DNA of 64,000 nucleotides from the NCBI GenBank assembly GCA_036502085.1, contig DASXZD010000057.1:1-64000 (forward strand), in the 5' to 3' direction. The notes under the pieces are model-generated. The model did no database searches. It was not told the origin of the DNA and worked only from the letters and a program-made list of their open reading frames with translations. Shown here piece by piece: positions 51,419-61,098 of the stretch. Position 1 is the stretch's first letter. Every line of letters starts with the position of its first letter. The DNA is from PALSA-505 sp036502085. GTDB lineage: Bacteria > Actinomycetota > Actinomycetes > Streptosporangiales > Streptosporangiaceae. The position numbers were made by a program, and so were the translations under genes.

Positions 51419-52770
51419 CCAGCTTGGCCGGAGTGCCTCTCGCGGCCGCCGACCCGACCCTGTCTAGCTTCGGCCACGACACCTGGTGGCTGATCGCGAT
51501 CAAGGTCGCCTTCATCTTCATCTTCCTGCTGCTGATGACGATGTTCATGATCTGGGCCGAGCGGCGGGTCATCGGCCGGATGCAGCAGCGGCCCGGGCCC
51601 AACCGGGCCGGCCCGTTCGGGCTGCTGCAGCCGATCGCGGACGCGCTCAAGCTGCCGCTCAAGGAAGACATCATCCCGCTGGGCGTGGACAAGGTGCTGT
51701 TCATCCTGGCCCCGATCATCTCGGCCGCGCCCGCCTTCGTCAGCTTCGCGATCATCCCGTTCGGCCCGGAAGTCTCGATCTTCCATCACCACACTCCGCT
51801 GCAGCTCGCCGACCTGCCGGTCGCCGTGCTGCTGGTGCTCGCGATGAGCTCGATGGGCGTCTACGGCATCGTGCTGGCCGGCTGGTCGTCCAGCTCGCCG
51901 TACTCGCTGCTCGGCGGGCTGCGCTCGTCCGCCCAGGTGATCAGCTATGAGATCGCGATGGGGCTGTCCTTTGTCGCGGTGTTCCTCTACTCGGGCTCGC
52001 TGTCCACCTCGGCGATCGTGGCGGCGCAGGCGCACGGCGGCACGTTCCACCTGTTCGGCGGGATCCTGCACTACCCGTCCTGGTTCGCGATCCTGCTGAT
52101 CCCGTCGTTCCTGATCTACCTGGTGACGATGGTCGGCGAGACCAACCGGCTGCCCTTCGACCTGCCGGAGGGCGAGGGCGAGATCGTCGGCGGTTTCCAC
52201 ACCGAATACTCCTCGATGAAGTTCGCCATGTTCTACCTGGCCGAGTACATCAACATGACCACGGTGGCCGGGCTCGCCGTCACGCTGTTCCTCGGCGGCT
52301 GGCGGGCCCCCTGGCCGCTGTCGGTGTGGGCCGGCGCGAACAGCGGCTGGTGGCCGATGCTCTGGTTCCTGGCCAAGACGCTCATCCTGCTGTTCGGCTT
52401 CATCTGGCTGCGCGGCACGCTGCCCAGGATCCGCTACGACCAGCTGATGGCGCTGGGCTGGAAGATTCTCATCCCCGGCTCGCTGGTGTGGATCATGATG
52501 ATCGCCACGATCAGGGTCTGGCGCCGTCAGGGCGGCAGCGACGGCCTGTACCTCATCGGCGGCTTCGTGCTCGTCCTGTTCCTGGCGATCGTCTGGGTGT
52601 GGGAGACGGCCGCCGAACGCCGCCGCGCCCGGCTGGAAAGCCTGGCCGAGCCGGAACCCGAATCCCCCGGCGAGGGCGGCCAGGGCGGCCAGGGCTTCCC
52701 CGTTCCGCCGCTGGATCTTCCCCACTACCACGGGATCGCCAGCAGCAGCAAGGAGGTCACAGGTGCTTGA
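51415..52770 (+). CDS. nuoH: NADH-quinone oxidoreductase subunit H
   Basis: 451-residue membrane subunit that forms the floor of the quinone chamber, with eight or nine membrane segments. WAERRVIGRMQQRPGPNRAGP, the GLRSSAQVISYEIAMGLS motif and ETNRLPFDLPEGEGEIVGGF are intact. The C-terminal 60 residues are a charged and Gly-rich extension. ATG overlaps the nuoG stop. Confidence 0.97.
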   Translation: MTSLAGVPLAAADPTLSSFGHDTWWLIAIKVAFIFIFLLLMTMFMIWAERRVIGRMQQRPGPNRAGPFGLLQPIADALKLPLKEDIIPLGVDKVLFILAPIISAAPAFVSFAIIPFGPEVSIFHHHTPLQLADLPVAVLLVLAMSSMGVYGIVLAGWSSSSPYSLLGGLRSSAQVISYEIAMGLSFVAVFLYSGSLSTSAIVAAQAHGGTFHLFGGILHYPSWFAILLIPSFLIYLVTMVGETNRLPFDLPEGEGEIVGGFHTEYSSMKFAMFYLAEYINMTTVAGLAVTLFLGGWRAPWPLSVWAGANSGWWPMLWFLAKTLILLFGFIWLRGTLPRIRYDQLMALGWKILIPGSLVWIMMIATIRVWRRQGGSDGLYLIGGFVLVLFLAIVWVWETAAERRRARLESLAEPEPESPGEGGQGGQGFPVPPLDLPHYHGIASSSKEVTGA

Positions 52771-53350
52771 CTTCCTCAACCCGATCAAGGGTTTCGGTGT
52801 CACCTTCCACCAGATGTTCAAGAAGGTGGACACCGTCGAGTACCCGGATGTCAAGCGGCCTACCGCGCCCCGGTTCCACGGCCGGCACCAGCTGAACCGC
52901 TGGCCGGACGGGCTGGAGAAGTGCATCGGCTGCGAGCTGTGCGCGTGGGCCTGCCCGGCCGACGCGATCTACGTCGAGGGCGATGACAACACCGACGCCG
53001 AGCGGTACTCGCCGGGCGAGCGGTACGGCAGTGTCTACCAGATCAACTACCTGCGCTGCATCCTGTGCGGGCTGTGCATCGAAGCCTGCCCCACCAGGGC
53101 GCTCACCATGACCAACGAGTACGAGATCGCCGACGACAGCCGGGAAAGCCTGATCTGGACCAAGGAGCAGCTGCTCGCCCCGCTGCAGTCCGGGATGGAG
53201 GCGCCGCCGCACCCGATGCGGCTCGGTGCCACCGAGCGGGACTACTACCTGCTCGGCCGGGCCGGCGCCCCGCCGCGGGCCGCCGGGGTCGGCGAGGCCG
53301 GCGAGGCGAGCGAAACCAGCGCAGCCCAGCGAGAAGGACATCAGCGGTGA
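52763..53350 (+). CDS. nuoI: NADH-quinone oxidoreductase subunit I
   Basis: 195-residue 8Fe ferredoxin subunit with clusters N6a and N6b. Cys54, 57, 60 and 64 (CIGCELCAWACP) and Cys99, 102, 105 and 109 (CILCGLCIEACP) are all present. GTG 52763 overlaps nuoH by eight bases. The tail after residue 170 is Ala/Gly/Glu-rich. Confidence 0.96.
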   Translation: MLDFLNPIKGFGVTFHQMFKKVDTVEYPDVKRPTAPRFHGRHQLNRWPDGLEKCIGCELCAWACPADAIYVEGDDNTDAERYSPGERYGSVYQINYLRCILCGLCIEACPTRALTMTNEYEIADDSRESLIWTKEQLLAPLQSGMEAPPHPMRLGATERDYYLLGRAGAPPRAAGVGEAGEASETSAAQREGHQR

Positions 53351-54180
53351 GTCACCTAACCCTTCTCGCGGCCGGCGGCACGCCCGGCCCCGGCGAGGCC
53401 TCGATCACCCAGAACCTGGTGTTCTGGGTGCTGGCCGTCGTCTCCGTCGCGGCCGGTCTCGGGATGATCATGGCCAGGCGCGCGGTGCACTGCGCGCTGC
53501 TGCTCGCCGCCGTGATGCTCTCGCTGGCGGTGCTCTACGCGATGGCGGGCGCGCCGTTCCTGGCGTTCGTGCAGGTGATCGTCTACACCGGCGCGGTGCT
53601 GATGCTGTTCCTGTTCGTGCTGATGCTGGTCGGGGTCAGCTCGTCGGACTCCATCGTGGAAACGATCAAGGGCCAGCGGCTGGCCGCGGCGGCGGTGGGC
53701 ATCGGGATGCTCGTCCTGCTCGCGCTCGGCGTCGGGCACGCCGCGATCGGCGGAGCCAAGCCGCTCACGTCGAGCTACGGATCGGGCAACGTCGGCGGGA
53801 TCGCCGACCTGATCTTCACCAGGTACGTGTTCCCCTTCGAGGTCACCAGCGCCCTGCTGATCACCGCGGCGCTCGGCGCGATGGTGCTCGCGCACCGCGA
53901 GCGCACCACGCCCAAGCCGACGCAGCGCGAGCTGTCGAGGAAGCGGATCGCCGGCGGCCACCCGGCCCCGCTGCCGGGTCCCGGCACCTACGCCCGGCAC
54001 AACGCGGTGGACATGCCGGCCCTGCTGCCCGACGGCACGCCGTCCGAGCTCTCGGTCAGCCCGGTCATCGCCGCCCGGCGGATGACCGGCCTCGACGGGC
54101 CGGCCGGGCAGCTCCAGGCGCCGGACCAACTGCAGGCGCCGGAGCAGCAGGAGGCACACCCGCAGGAGGCACGCCCGTGA
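53347..54180 (+). CDS. nuoJ: NADH-quinone oxidoreductase subunit J
   Basis: 277-residue membrane subunit with five membrane segments in the first 180 residues. AFVQVIVYTGAVLMLFLFVLML is the pi-bulge helix motif. The roughly 90-residue cytoplasmic tail is rich in Pro, Gln and Ala and longer than in E. coli. GTG 53347 overlaps the nuoI stop (GTGA). Confidence 0.95.
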   Translation: MSHLTLLAAGGTPGPGEASITQNLVFWVLAVVSVAAGLGMIMARRAVHCALLLAAVMLSLAVLYAMAGAPFLAFVQVIVYTGAVLMLFLFVLMLVGVSSSDSIVETIKGQRLAAAAVGIGMLVLLALGVGHAAIGGAKPLTSSYGSGNVGGIADLIFTRYVFPFEVTSALLITAALGAMVLAHRERTTPKPTQRELSRKRIAGGHPAPLPGPGTYARHNAVDMPALLPDGTPSELSVSPVIAARRMTGLDGPAGQLQAPDQLQAPEQQEAHPQEARP

Positions 54181-54476
54181 GCCCGGCCCACTACGTCGCG
54201 CTTTCCGTGATCCTCTTCGTCATCGGCGCCGTCGGCGTGCTCGTCCGGCGCAACGCGATCGTGATCTTCATGTGCGTGGAGCTGATGCTGAACGCGTGCA
54301 ACCTCGCGTTCGTCGGCTTCGCCCGGGCGAACGGCAACCTCGACGGCCAGGTCATCGCGTTCTTCGTGATGGTGGTCGCCGCCGCCGAGGTGGTCGTGGG
54401 ACTGGCCGTGCTGATGGCGATCTTCCGGACCCGCAGATCCGCGTCGGTGGACGACGCGAACCTGCTGAAGTACTAG
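54177..54476 (+). CDS. nuoK: NADH-quinone oxidoreductase subunit K
   Basis: 99-residue membrane subunit with three helices and the two conserved buried Glu residues (MCVELMLNACNL and AAAEVVVGLAV), part of the proton path. GTG 54177 overlaps nuoJ (GTGA). Confidence 0.97.
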   Translation: MSPAHYVALSVILFVIGAVGVLVRRNAIVIFMCVELMLNACNLAFVGFARANGNLDGQVIAFFVMVVAAAEVVVGLAVLMAIFRTRRSASVDDANLLKY

Positions 54477-54493
54477 AAGGGGCTGCGTAGTCC

Positions 54494-56518
54494 GTGATGA
54501 CCACCGTGGCGGCCACTGGCGTGCAGCATGCCGCCTGGCTGTTGCTCGCGCTTCCCCTCTTCGGGGCGGCCGTGCTGCTGATTGGCGGCCGACGAACCGA
54601 CCGCTGGGGACACCTGCTGGGGGTTGCGACCCCGCTTGCGGCGTTCGGATACGGTCTTGCCTGTTTTTTCGCATTGCTCGGCTATCCGGCCGCGCAGCGC
54701 AGCCGGGACCTGCACATGTTCAGCTGGATCCCGGTCGGCGGTTTCCGGGTCAGCGCGGGCCTGCTGCTCGACCCGCTGTCGCTGAGCTTCGTGCTGCTGA
54801 TCACCGGGGTGGGCTCGCTCATCCACATCTACTCGGTCGGCTACATGGCCAACGACAGCGACCGGCGCCGGTTCTTCGGCTACCTGAACCTGTTCATCGC
54901 CGCGATGCTGCTGCTGGTGCTGTCCGACAACTACCTCGGCCTGTACGTCGGCTGGGAGGGCGTCGGCCTCGCCTCCTACCTGCTCATCGGGTTCTGGCAA
55001 TTCAAGCCGACCGCGGCAACCGCCGCGAAGAAGGCCTTCATCGCCAACCGGGTCGGTGACGCCGGGCTCTCGCTGGCGATCATGCTGATGTTCTCCACCT
55101 TCGGCACTGTGAACTTCACCGGCGTGTTCGGCGGGGCGCACAAGGCGGGGCCCGGCGTGCTGGCCGCGCTCGGCCTGCTGCTGCTGCTCGGCGCGTGCGG
55201 AAAGTCGGCCCAGGTGCCGCTGCAGTCCTGGCTGCTCGACGCGATGGAGGGCCCGACTCCGGTATCGGCGCTGATCCACGCGGCGACCATGGTCACCGCC
55301 GGGGTCTACCTGATCGTCAGGTCCAACGTGATCTTCGACCTGTCGCCCACGGCGCGGCTCGCGGTGACCGTGGTCGGCGCGGTCACGCTGCTGTTCGGCG
55401 CGATCATCGGCTGCGCCAAGGACGACATCAAGAAGGCGCTGGCCGGCTCCACCATGAGCCAGATCGGCTACATGACGCTCGGCGCCGGCCTCGGCCCGGC
55501 CGGGTACGTGTTCGCGATCGCGCACCTGCTTGCCCACGGCTTCTTCAAGGCGGGCCTGTTCCTCGGCGCGGGCTCGGTCATGCACGGGATGGACGACGAG
55601 GTGGACATGCGCCGCTACGGCGGCCTGGCCAAGTTCCTGCCGGTGACGTTCGTGACGTTCGGGCTCGGCTACCTGGCCATCATCGGCATCCCGCCGTTCT
55701 CCGGTTTCTACACCAAGGACCCGATCATCGAGGCCGCCTTCGACAAGGGCGGCACCTCCGGAGCCCTGCTGGGTACCGCGGCGCTGATCGGCGCGGGCAT
55801 CACCGCCTTCTATATGACCCGGGTCATGCTCATGACGTTCACCGGCAAGCGCCGCTGGCAGGAGGCAGGTCCCGAGGGCGGCGCCGAGCCGCGCACCGGC
55901 CAGCCGCAGCCTGAGGGTGCACCGCACGCCCAGCCGGCCACCCAGGCGGCCACGCCGCAAGCACACGCCCCGCATGACCCCCACCAGCCGCCGCACCCGC
56001 ACGAGTCGCCGCAGGTGATGCTCTGGCCCATGATCCTGCTGGCCATCGGGTCCATCGGGGCGGGCATGTTCCTCATCTTCGGCAGCCGGTTCCAGAGCTT
56101 CCTCAGCCCGGTGACCGGGGCGCCGCCGACGTCTCACGGCGTCTGGTCGGCCAGCGGGCTCGGCGCCCTCGGCCTGGTCGTCGCGGCCATCGCGGTCGCC
56201 TGGCTGATGTACGGCCGCCGCGAGGTGCCCGCGGTGGCCCCGGCCGGCCGGTTTCCGGTGGTCGCGGCGCGCAAGGATCTCTACGGCGACGCCTTCAACG
56301 AGTCGGTCCTGATGCGTCCCGGCCAGTGGCTGACCAGGCTGTCGGTCTTCTTCGACAACCGGGGCGTGGACGGGCTGGTCAACACGTTCGCCGCCGCGGT
56401 GGGCGGTGCCTCCGGCCGGCTCCGCCGGGTGCAGACCGGGTTCGTCCGTTCCTACGCGCTTGCGATGTTCTTCGGCGCCGCGCTGCTCGTCGGCGCCCTC
56501 CTCCTGGTGAGGCTGTAG
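54494..56518 (+). CDS. nuoL: NADH-quinone oxidoreductase subunit L
   Basis: 674-residue Mrp-antiporter-like proton pump, the distal membrane subunit. LYVGWEGVGLASYLLIGFW, the QSWLLDAMEGPTPVSALIHAATMV signature and helix-breaking FFKAGLFLGAGSVMH are present. A Pro/Gln/His-rich cytoplasmic insert (about 455-510) stands before the last helices and the lateral helix. GTG 54494 and ATG 54497 are both possible; AAGGGG lies upstream. Confidence 0.96.
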   Translation: MMTTVAATGVQHAAWLLLALPLFGAAVLLIGGRRTDRWGHLLGVATPLAAFGYGLACFFALLGYPAAQRSRDLHMFSWIPVGGFRVSAGLLLDPLSLSFVLLITGVGSLIHIYSVGYMANDSDRRRFFGYLNLFIAAMLLLVLSDNYLGLYVGWEGVGLASYLLIGFWQFKPTAATAAKKAFIANRVGDAGLSLAIMLMFSTFGTVNFTGVFGGAHKAGPGVLAALGLLLLLGACGKSAQVPLQSWLLDAMEGPTPVSALIHAATMVTAGVYLIVRSNVIFDLSPTARLAVTVVGAVTLLFGAIIGCAKDDIKKALAGSTMSQIGYMTLGAGLGPAGYVFAIAHLLAHGFFKAGLFLGAGSVMHGMDDEVDMRRYGGLAKFLPVTFVTFGLGYLAIIGIPPFSGFYTKDPIIEAAFDKGGTSGALLGTAALIGAGITAFYMTRVMLMTFTGKRRWQEAGPEGGAEPRTGQPQPEGAPHAQPATQAATPQAHAPHDPHQPPHPHESPQVMLWPMILLAIGSIGAGMFLIFGSRFQSFLSPVTGAPPTSHGVWSASGLGALGLVVAAIAVAWLMYGRREVPAVAPAGRFPVVAARKDLYGDAFNESVLMRPGQWLTRLSVFFDNRGVDGLVNTFAAAVGGASGRLRRVQTGFVRSYALAMFFGAALLVGALLLVRL

Positions 56519-56521
56519 ATA

Positions 56522-58135
56522 ATGTCTAGTTTTCCGTGGCTGACCGTTACCGGGGCGATACCGCTGGCCGGCGCCGTGGTGATCTCCGTGATCCCGGGTG
56601 CGTCCGCGCCCGGGGGCGAGGCGGATCACCGGGCGCCGCGCAACGAGCTCGCGAAATGGCTCGCGCTCGGCTTCTCGCTGGTCACTCTGGCCTTCACGAT
56701 CGTGATGGCGGTGCGGTTCAAGCCGTCAGGCGCTGACTTCCAGTTCACCCAGACCGTCTCGTGGATCCCGGCGTTCGGGGTGCATTACGCGGTCGGCGTG
56801 GACGGCATCGCGCTGGTGCTGATCGGGCTGACCGCGGTCTTGATGCCGGTCGTGATCCTCGCGTCCTGGAACGACGCGGAATCCGGCAAGCGCAGCGTGA
56901 AAACCTACTTCGCGCTGATGCTGGTGCTGGAGACGATGATGGTCGGCGTCTTCGCCGCCACGGACGTATTCCTGTTCTACGTCTTCTTCGAGGCCATGCT
57001 GATCCCGATGTACTTCATGATCGGCAGCTACGGCGTCGGGCAGCGGCAGTACGCCGCGGTCAAGTTCCTGCTGTACAGCCTGCTCGGCGGGCTGCTGATG
57101 CTGGTCGCCGTCATCGCGCTGTACGTGTACTCGGCCCGCTCCGGGCACCCGGGGACGTTCCTGTTCAGCAGCCTCGTGCACGTGCACCTCACGCCCACCG
57201 TGCAGAAGTGGCTGTTCCTCGGCTTCTTCATCGCGTTCGCGATCAAGGCGCCGCTGTGGCCGTTCCACACCTGGCTGCCGGATGCCGCCACCGCGGCCCA
57301 GCCAGGCGCGGCGGTGCTGCTGGTCGGCGTGCTCGACAAGGTGGGCACGTTCGGGATGATCCGCTACTGCCTCGAGCTGTTTCCCGCCGCGGCCAGGTAC
57401 TTCACGCCGCTGATCCTCGCGCTGGCGGTGGCCGGCATCCTGTACGGGGCGATCGTGGCCATCGGCCAGGCCGACCTGAAGCGGCTGATCGCCTACACGT
57501 CGGTCTCGCACTTCGGCTTCATCGCGCTCGGCATCTTCGCCATGACCAGCCAGGGCCAGTCCGGCGCGACGCTGTACATGGTGAACCACGGCTTCGCCAC
57601 CGGGGCGCTGTTCCTGATCGCCGGCTTCATGATCGCCCGGCGGAACTCGCAGCGGATCGCCGACTACGGCGGCGTGCAGAAGGTCGCGCCGCTGCTGGCC
57701 GGCCTGTTCCTCATCGCCAGCCTGGCCGGCCTGTCCCTGCCCGGCCTGTCCACGTTCGTCAGCGAGTTCCTCGTCCTGGTCGGCACGTTCTCCCGGTACA
57801 AGGTGCCCGCCGTGCTGGCCACGGCCGGCATCATCCTGGCCGCGATCTACCTGCTGTGGATGTACCAGCGCACGATGAACGGGCCGGTGCGCGAGGAAGT
57901 CAAGAACATGCCCGACCTCAAGGCCAGGGAGCTGTGGGCGGTCGGGCCGCTGATCGCGCTGATCATCGCGCTCGGCGTGTACCCCAAGCCGGTGCTCGAC
58001 ATCATCAACCCGGCCGTGCAGCACACGATGACGCAGATCCACGCTACTGATCCGGTGCCCCAGTTCCCGGGGGGCTCCGGGGGTCCCGCAGGGTCGGCCC
58101 CCCGGGCTAGCACTGAGAACGGAGTGGCGCCGTGA
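56522..58135 (+). CDS. nuoM: NADH-quinone oxidoreductase subunit M
   Basis: 537-residue antiporter-like proton pump subunit with about 14 membrane segments. YFVFFEAMLIPMYFMIG (conserved Glu), APLWPFHTWLPDAATAAQPGAAVLL-type signature and KRLIAYTSVSHFGFIALG are intact. The start lies 3 bp after nuoL; the stop overlaps nuoN. Confidence 0.96.
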   Translation: MSSFPWLTVTGAIPLAGAVVISVIPGASAPGGEADHRAPRNELAKWLALGFSLVTLAFTIVMAVRFKPSGADFQFTQTVSWIPAFGVHYAVGVDGIALVLIGLTAVLMPVVILASWNDAESGKRSVKTYFALMLVLETMMVGVFAATDVFLFYVFFEAMLIPMYFMIGSYGVGQRQYAAVKFLLYSLLGGLLMLVAVIALYVYSARSGHPGTFLFSSLVHVHLTPTVQKWLFLGFFIAFAIKAPLWPFHTWLPDAATAAQPGAAVLLVGVLDKVGTFGMIRYCLELFPAAARYFTPLILALAVAGILYGAIVAIGQADLKRLIAYTSVSHFGFIALGIFAMTSQGQSGATLYMVNHGFATGALFLIAGFMIARRNSQRIADYGGVQKVAPLLAGLFLIASLAGLSLPGLSTFVSEFLVLVGTFSRYKVPAVLATAGIILAAIYLLWMYQRTMNGPVREEVKNMPDLKARELWAVGPLIALIIALGVYPKPVLDIINPAVQHTMTQIHATDPVPQFPGGSGGPAGSAPRASTENGVAP

Positions 58136-59760
58136 GCCTCGCCATTGTGACCCACACCGCGGTAGCGGCCCATGCCGCGCTGGCGGCAGCCCCTGCGGCC
58201 GGGACGATCCACCCGCCGAGCATCGAGTACAGCCAGCTGTCCCCGATGCTGCTCGTGTTCGGCCTGGCCGTGGCCGGCGTGCTGGTCGAGGCCTTCGCGC
58301 CCCGGCCCGTGCGGCGCCCCATACATCTCGTGCTGACCCTCGGCGGCCTGACGGTGGCCTTCGTCCTCACGGTCGTGGTCGCCTCCTCCAAGAGCCTGTT
58401 CAGCGGCCATTCGCCCGGTCACGTGGCCGCGATGGGCGCGGTCGCGGTGGACCGGCCGACGCTGTTCATCCAGGGCACGATCCTGGTGCTCGCCTTCGTC
58501 AGCGTGCTGCTGGTCGCCGAGTCCTCGCATGACGTGAGCCCGTTCGCCGCACAGGCGGCCACGGTGCCCGGCAGCCCGGAGGAACGCGAAGGGCTGCTGG
58601 CCGGCATCACGCACACCGAGGTGTACCCGCTGACCCTGTTCGCGGTCGGCGGCATGCTGTTGTTCCCCGCCTCCAACGACCTGCTGACGATGTTTGTCGC
58701 GCTTGAGGTGCTGTCGCTGCCGCTGTACCTGCTATGCGGGCTCGCCCGCCGTCGCCGCCTGCTCTCCCAGGAGGCGTCGATGAAGTACTTCCTGCTCGGC
58801 GCGTTCTCCTCGGCGTTCTTCCTGTTCGGCATCGCCATGCTGTACGGGTTCGCGGGCTCGGTCCGGCTGTCGGCTATCGCCTCGGCCGCCTCGTCGGACA
58901 CCGGCAACACCACGCTGCTGCTGGCCGGGCTCGCGCTCGTCGGCCTCGGCCTGCTGTTCAAGATCGGCGCGGTGCCATTCCACGGCTGGAAGCCCGACGT
59001 GTACCAGGGCGCGCCGACCCCGGTGACCGCGCTGATGGCCTCCTGCACGCTGGTCTCCGCGTTCGGTGCCCTGCTCCGCGTGTTCTACGTGGCGTTCGGC
59101 CAGCTCGGCTGGGACTGGCGGCCGGCCATGTGGACGGTGGCCATCGTGACCATGGTGGCCGGCGCGATCATCGCGATCACCCAGACCGACGTCAAGCGGC
59201 TGCTGGCCTACTCCTCGATCGCGCACGCCGGGTTCGTGCTGACCGGCGTGGTCGCGACCAGCGCGGCGGGCCTGTCCGGCAGCCTGTTCTACCTGGCCGC
59301 CTACGGGTTCACCACGATCGGCGCGTTCGCGGTCGTGACCCTGGTGCGGGACAGCACCGGCGAGGCCGCGCACCTGTCCCGCTGGGCCGGCCTGGGCAAG
59401 AGCTCGCCGCTGGTGGCCGGCATCTTTGCCTTCTTCCTGCTCGCCTTCGCCGGCATCCCGCTCACCAGCGGGTTCACCGGCAAGTTCGCGGTCTTCCAGG
59501 CCGCGGTCGCGGGCGGCGCCACCCCGCTGGTGATCGTGGGCGTGCTGAGCAGCGCGATAGCGGCGTTCTTCTACGTCCGGATCATCGTGCTGATGTTCTT
59601 CTCCGACCCGGCGCCGGACGCGCCCTCGGTGGTGACGCCGAGCCTGTTCACCTCGGTGGCCGTCGGGGTCGGGTTGCTGGCTACTGTGGTGCTGGGCGTC
59701 GTGCCGCAGCCACTGCTCGGCCTGGCGACCCACGCGGCCAGCCAGCTGTTTGTCCGCTGA
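58132..59760 (+). CDS. nuoN: NADH-quinone oxidoreductase subunit N
   Basis: 542-residue antiporter-like proton pump subunit. FVALEVLSLPLYLLCGL, KIGAVPFHGWKPDVYQGAPTP and KRLLAYSSIAHAGFVLTG are the family motifs. GTG 58132 overlaps the nuoM stop. Last gene of the nuo operon. Confidence 0.96.
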   Translation: MSLAIVTHTAVAAHAALAAAPAAGTIHPPSIEYSQLSPMLLVFGLAVAGVLVEAFAPRPVRRPIHLVLTLGGLTVAFVLTVVVASSKSLFSGHSPGHVAAMGAVAVDRPTLFIQGTILVLAFVSVLLVAESSHDVSPFAAQAATVPGSPEEREGLLAGITHTEVYPLTLFAVGGMLLFPASNDLLTMFVALEVLSLPLYLLCGLARRRRLLSQEASMKYFLLGAFSSAFFLFGIAMLYGFAGSVRLSAIASAASSDTGNTTLLLAGLALVGLGLLFKIGAVPFHGWKPDVYQGAPTPVTALMASCTLVSAFGALLRVFYVAFGQLGWDWRPAMWTVAIVTMVAGAIIAITQTDVKRLLAYSSIAHAGFVLTGVVATSAAGLSGSLFYLAAYGFTTIGAFAVVTLVRDSTGEAAHLSRWAGLGKSSPLVAGIFAFFLLAFAGIPLTSGFTGKFAVFQAAVAGGATPLVIVGVLSSAIAAFFYVRIIVLMFFSDPAPDAPSVVTPSLFTSVAVGVGLLATVVLGVVPQPLLGLATHAASQLFVR

Positions 59761-59935
59761 GCAGCGGGGCCGGCCGGGGGCCGGCCAGGTGACCGGCCTA
59801 CCCCGGCCATGCCGGGCGATTACCCTGCCTTCACAATAGTTTGCAGGAGATGCCACCTTGCCGGAGCCTCGACCGGAAGCTGAGCGCCGGGGGCGCGATA
59901 GTGGCCGCGGTACACACCGACATATGGGAGGCCGA

Positions 59936-60931
59936 GTGGTCACTACCATCCCCCTTGAGCTACCCGATTCGCCGCTGGGTGCCGACGTCAACAAAGGCCT
60001 CGCCTTGGTCGAGGATTCGCTGCAGGCGTCCGCGCGCACCGAGCACGCCCTGCTGGCCGACGCGTCCCGGCACCTGATCGACGCCGGCGGGAAGCGGTTC
60101 CGCGCCATCCTGGTGCTGCTGGCCGCCCAGTTCGGCGACCCGCACGATCCGCGGGTCGTGCCGGGCGCGGTCGCTATCGAGCTGACCCACCTGGCCACGC
60201 TGTACCACGACGACGTGATGGACGAGGCGGCCATCAGGCGCGGTCACCAGAGCGCCAACTCCCGGTGGAGCAACGCGATCGCGATCCTGGCCGGGGACTA
60301 CCTGTTCGCGCGGGCCTCGGAGATTCTGGCCGATCTTGGTCCCGACGCGGTCAGGATCCAGGCGGAGACGTTCGTCCGGCTGGTCACCGGCCAGGTGGAG
60401 GAGACCATCGGCCCCGCGCCGGGCCAGGACCCGCTGGAGCACTATATGCGGGTGGTAGAGAACAAGACCGGCTCGCTGATCGCCACCGCCGGCCGGTTCG
60501 GCGGGATGCTGTCCGGCGCGCCGCCCGAGGTCACCGAGCGGGTCGCGCCTGCCTGCGAGGCGCTCGGCATCGCCTTCCAGCTGTCCGATGACATCCTCGA
60601 CGTGGCCAGCGAATCGGCGGAGTCGGGCAAGACCCCGGGCACGGATCTGCGCGAGGGCGTGCCGACCCTGCCCATGCTGCACGCGATGCGTTCGGCCGAC
60701 CCGGCGGACGCGCGGCTGCTCGAGCTGCTGGAGACGGCTGACCTGACCGATCCCCGGCTGCACGCCGAGGCGCTCGCGCTGCTGCGCGCGCACCACGGGA
60801 TGGAGGCGGCCCGGGCCGACCTGCGCGGCTGGGCGGAGGTGGCGCGCGGCGAGATCCTGGCGCTGCCTGACGTGGCGGCCCGCGGAGCCTTCGAGGCGCT
60901 CTGCGACTTCGTCGTGGAGCGCACCGGCTAG
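59936..60931 (+). CDS. polyprenyl diphosphate synthase (menaquinone side chain)
   Basis: A 331-residue trans-isoprenyl diphosphate synthase. The two Asp-rich motifs are DDVMD (about 92-96) and DDILD (about 218-222), with GGKRFRAILVLLAAQFGD upstream. Near the menaquinone genes and nuo it most likely makes the octa- or nonaprenyl side chain. GTG 59936 follows GGGAGG; ATG 59924 and TTG 59858 (AGGAG at 9 bp) are alternatives. The upstream 175 bp hold a GGCCGG/CCGGCC hairpin (59780-59800) that may end the nuo transcript, and AT-rich sequence suitable for a promoter. Confidence 0.92.
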   Translation: MVTTIPLELPDSPLGADVNKGLALVEDSLQASARTEHALLADASRHLIDAGGKRFRAILVLLAAQFGDPHDPRVVPGAVAIELTHLATLYHDDVMDEAAIRRGHQSANSRWSNAIAILAGDYLFARASEILADLGPDAVRIQAETFVRLVTGQVEETIGPAPGQDPLEHYMRVVENKTGSLIATAGRFGGMLSGAPPEVTERVAPACEALGIAFQLSDDILDVASESAESGKTPGTDLREGVPTLPMLHAMRSADPADARLLELLETADLTDPRLHAEALALLRAHHGMEAARADLRGWAEVARGEILALPDVAARGAFEALCDFVVERTG

Positions 60932-60959
60932 GCCGGGCGGTACGGCTGACCGGCCGGTG

Positions 60960-61020
60960 GTGCGGCCGAGCGGGCGGGCGGTGCGGCCGGGCGGGCAGTG
61001 CGGCCGGGCGGGCAGTGCGG
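60960..61020. repeat. 17-bp GC-rich tandem repeat
   Basis: Two exact units GTGCGGCCGGGCGGGCA (60981-60997 and 60998-61014) are flanked by a diverged unit (60960) and a partial unit (61015-61020). They lie between the two convergent genes, just before their terminator. Confidence 0.8.
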
Positions 61021-61046
61021 AGACGCCCCGGCCGGGAGAAGCGGGA

Positions 61047-61088
61047 ACGCCCCGGCCGGCGGGTGGTCCGCTCGGCCGGGGCGTCCTT
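61047..61088. terminator. bidirectional terminator between polyprenyl synthase and lectin gene
   Basis: ACGCCCCGGCCG (61047-61058) pairs with CGGCCGGGGCGT (61073-61084) across a 14-nt loop, followed by CCTT. A related CGCCCCGGCCGGG copy lies at 61024. It serves two convergent genes. Confidence 0.75.
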
Positions 61089-61098
61089 GCCGCGGTTG

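Noticed and set aside
59830..59836. TTCACAA half site before the polyprenyl synthase as a second Rex operator
   Set aside because: No matching TTGTGAA at the required spacing; a lone 7-mer is not evidence.
60960..61020. CRISPR-like array
   Set aside because: Units are 17 bp with no spacers and no cas genes; an ordinary GC-rich tandem repeat.
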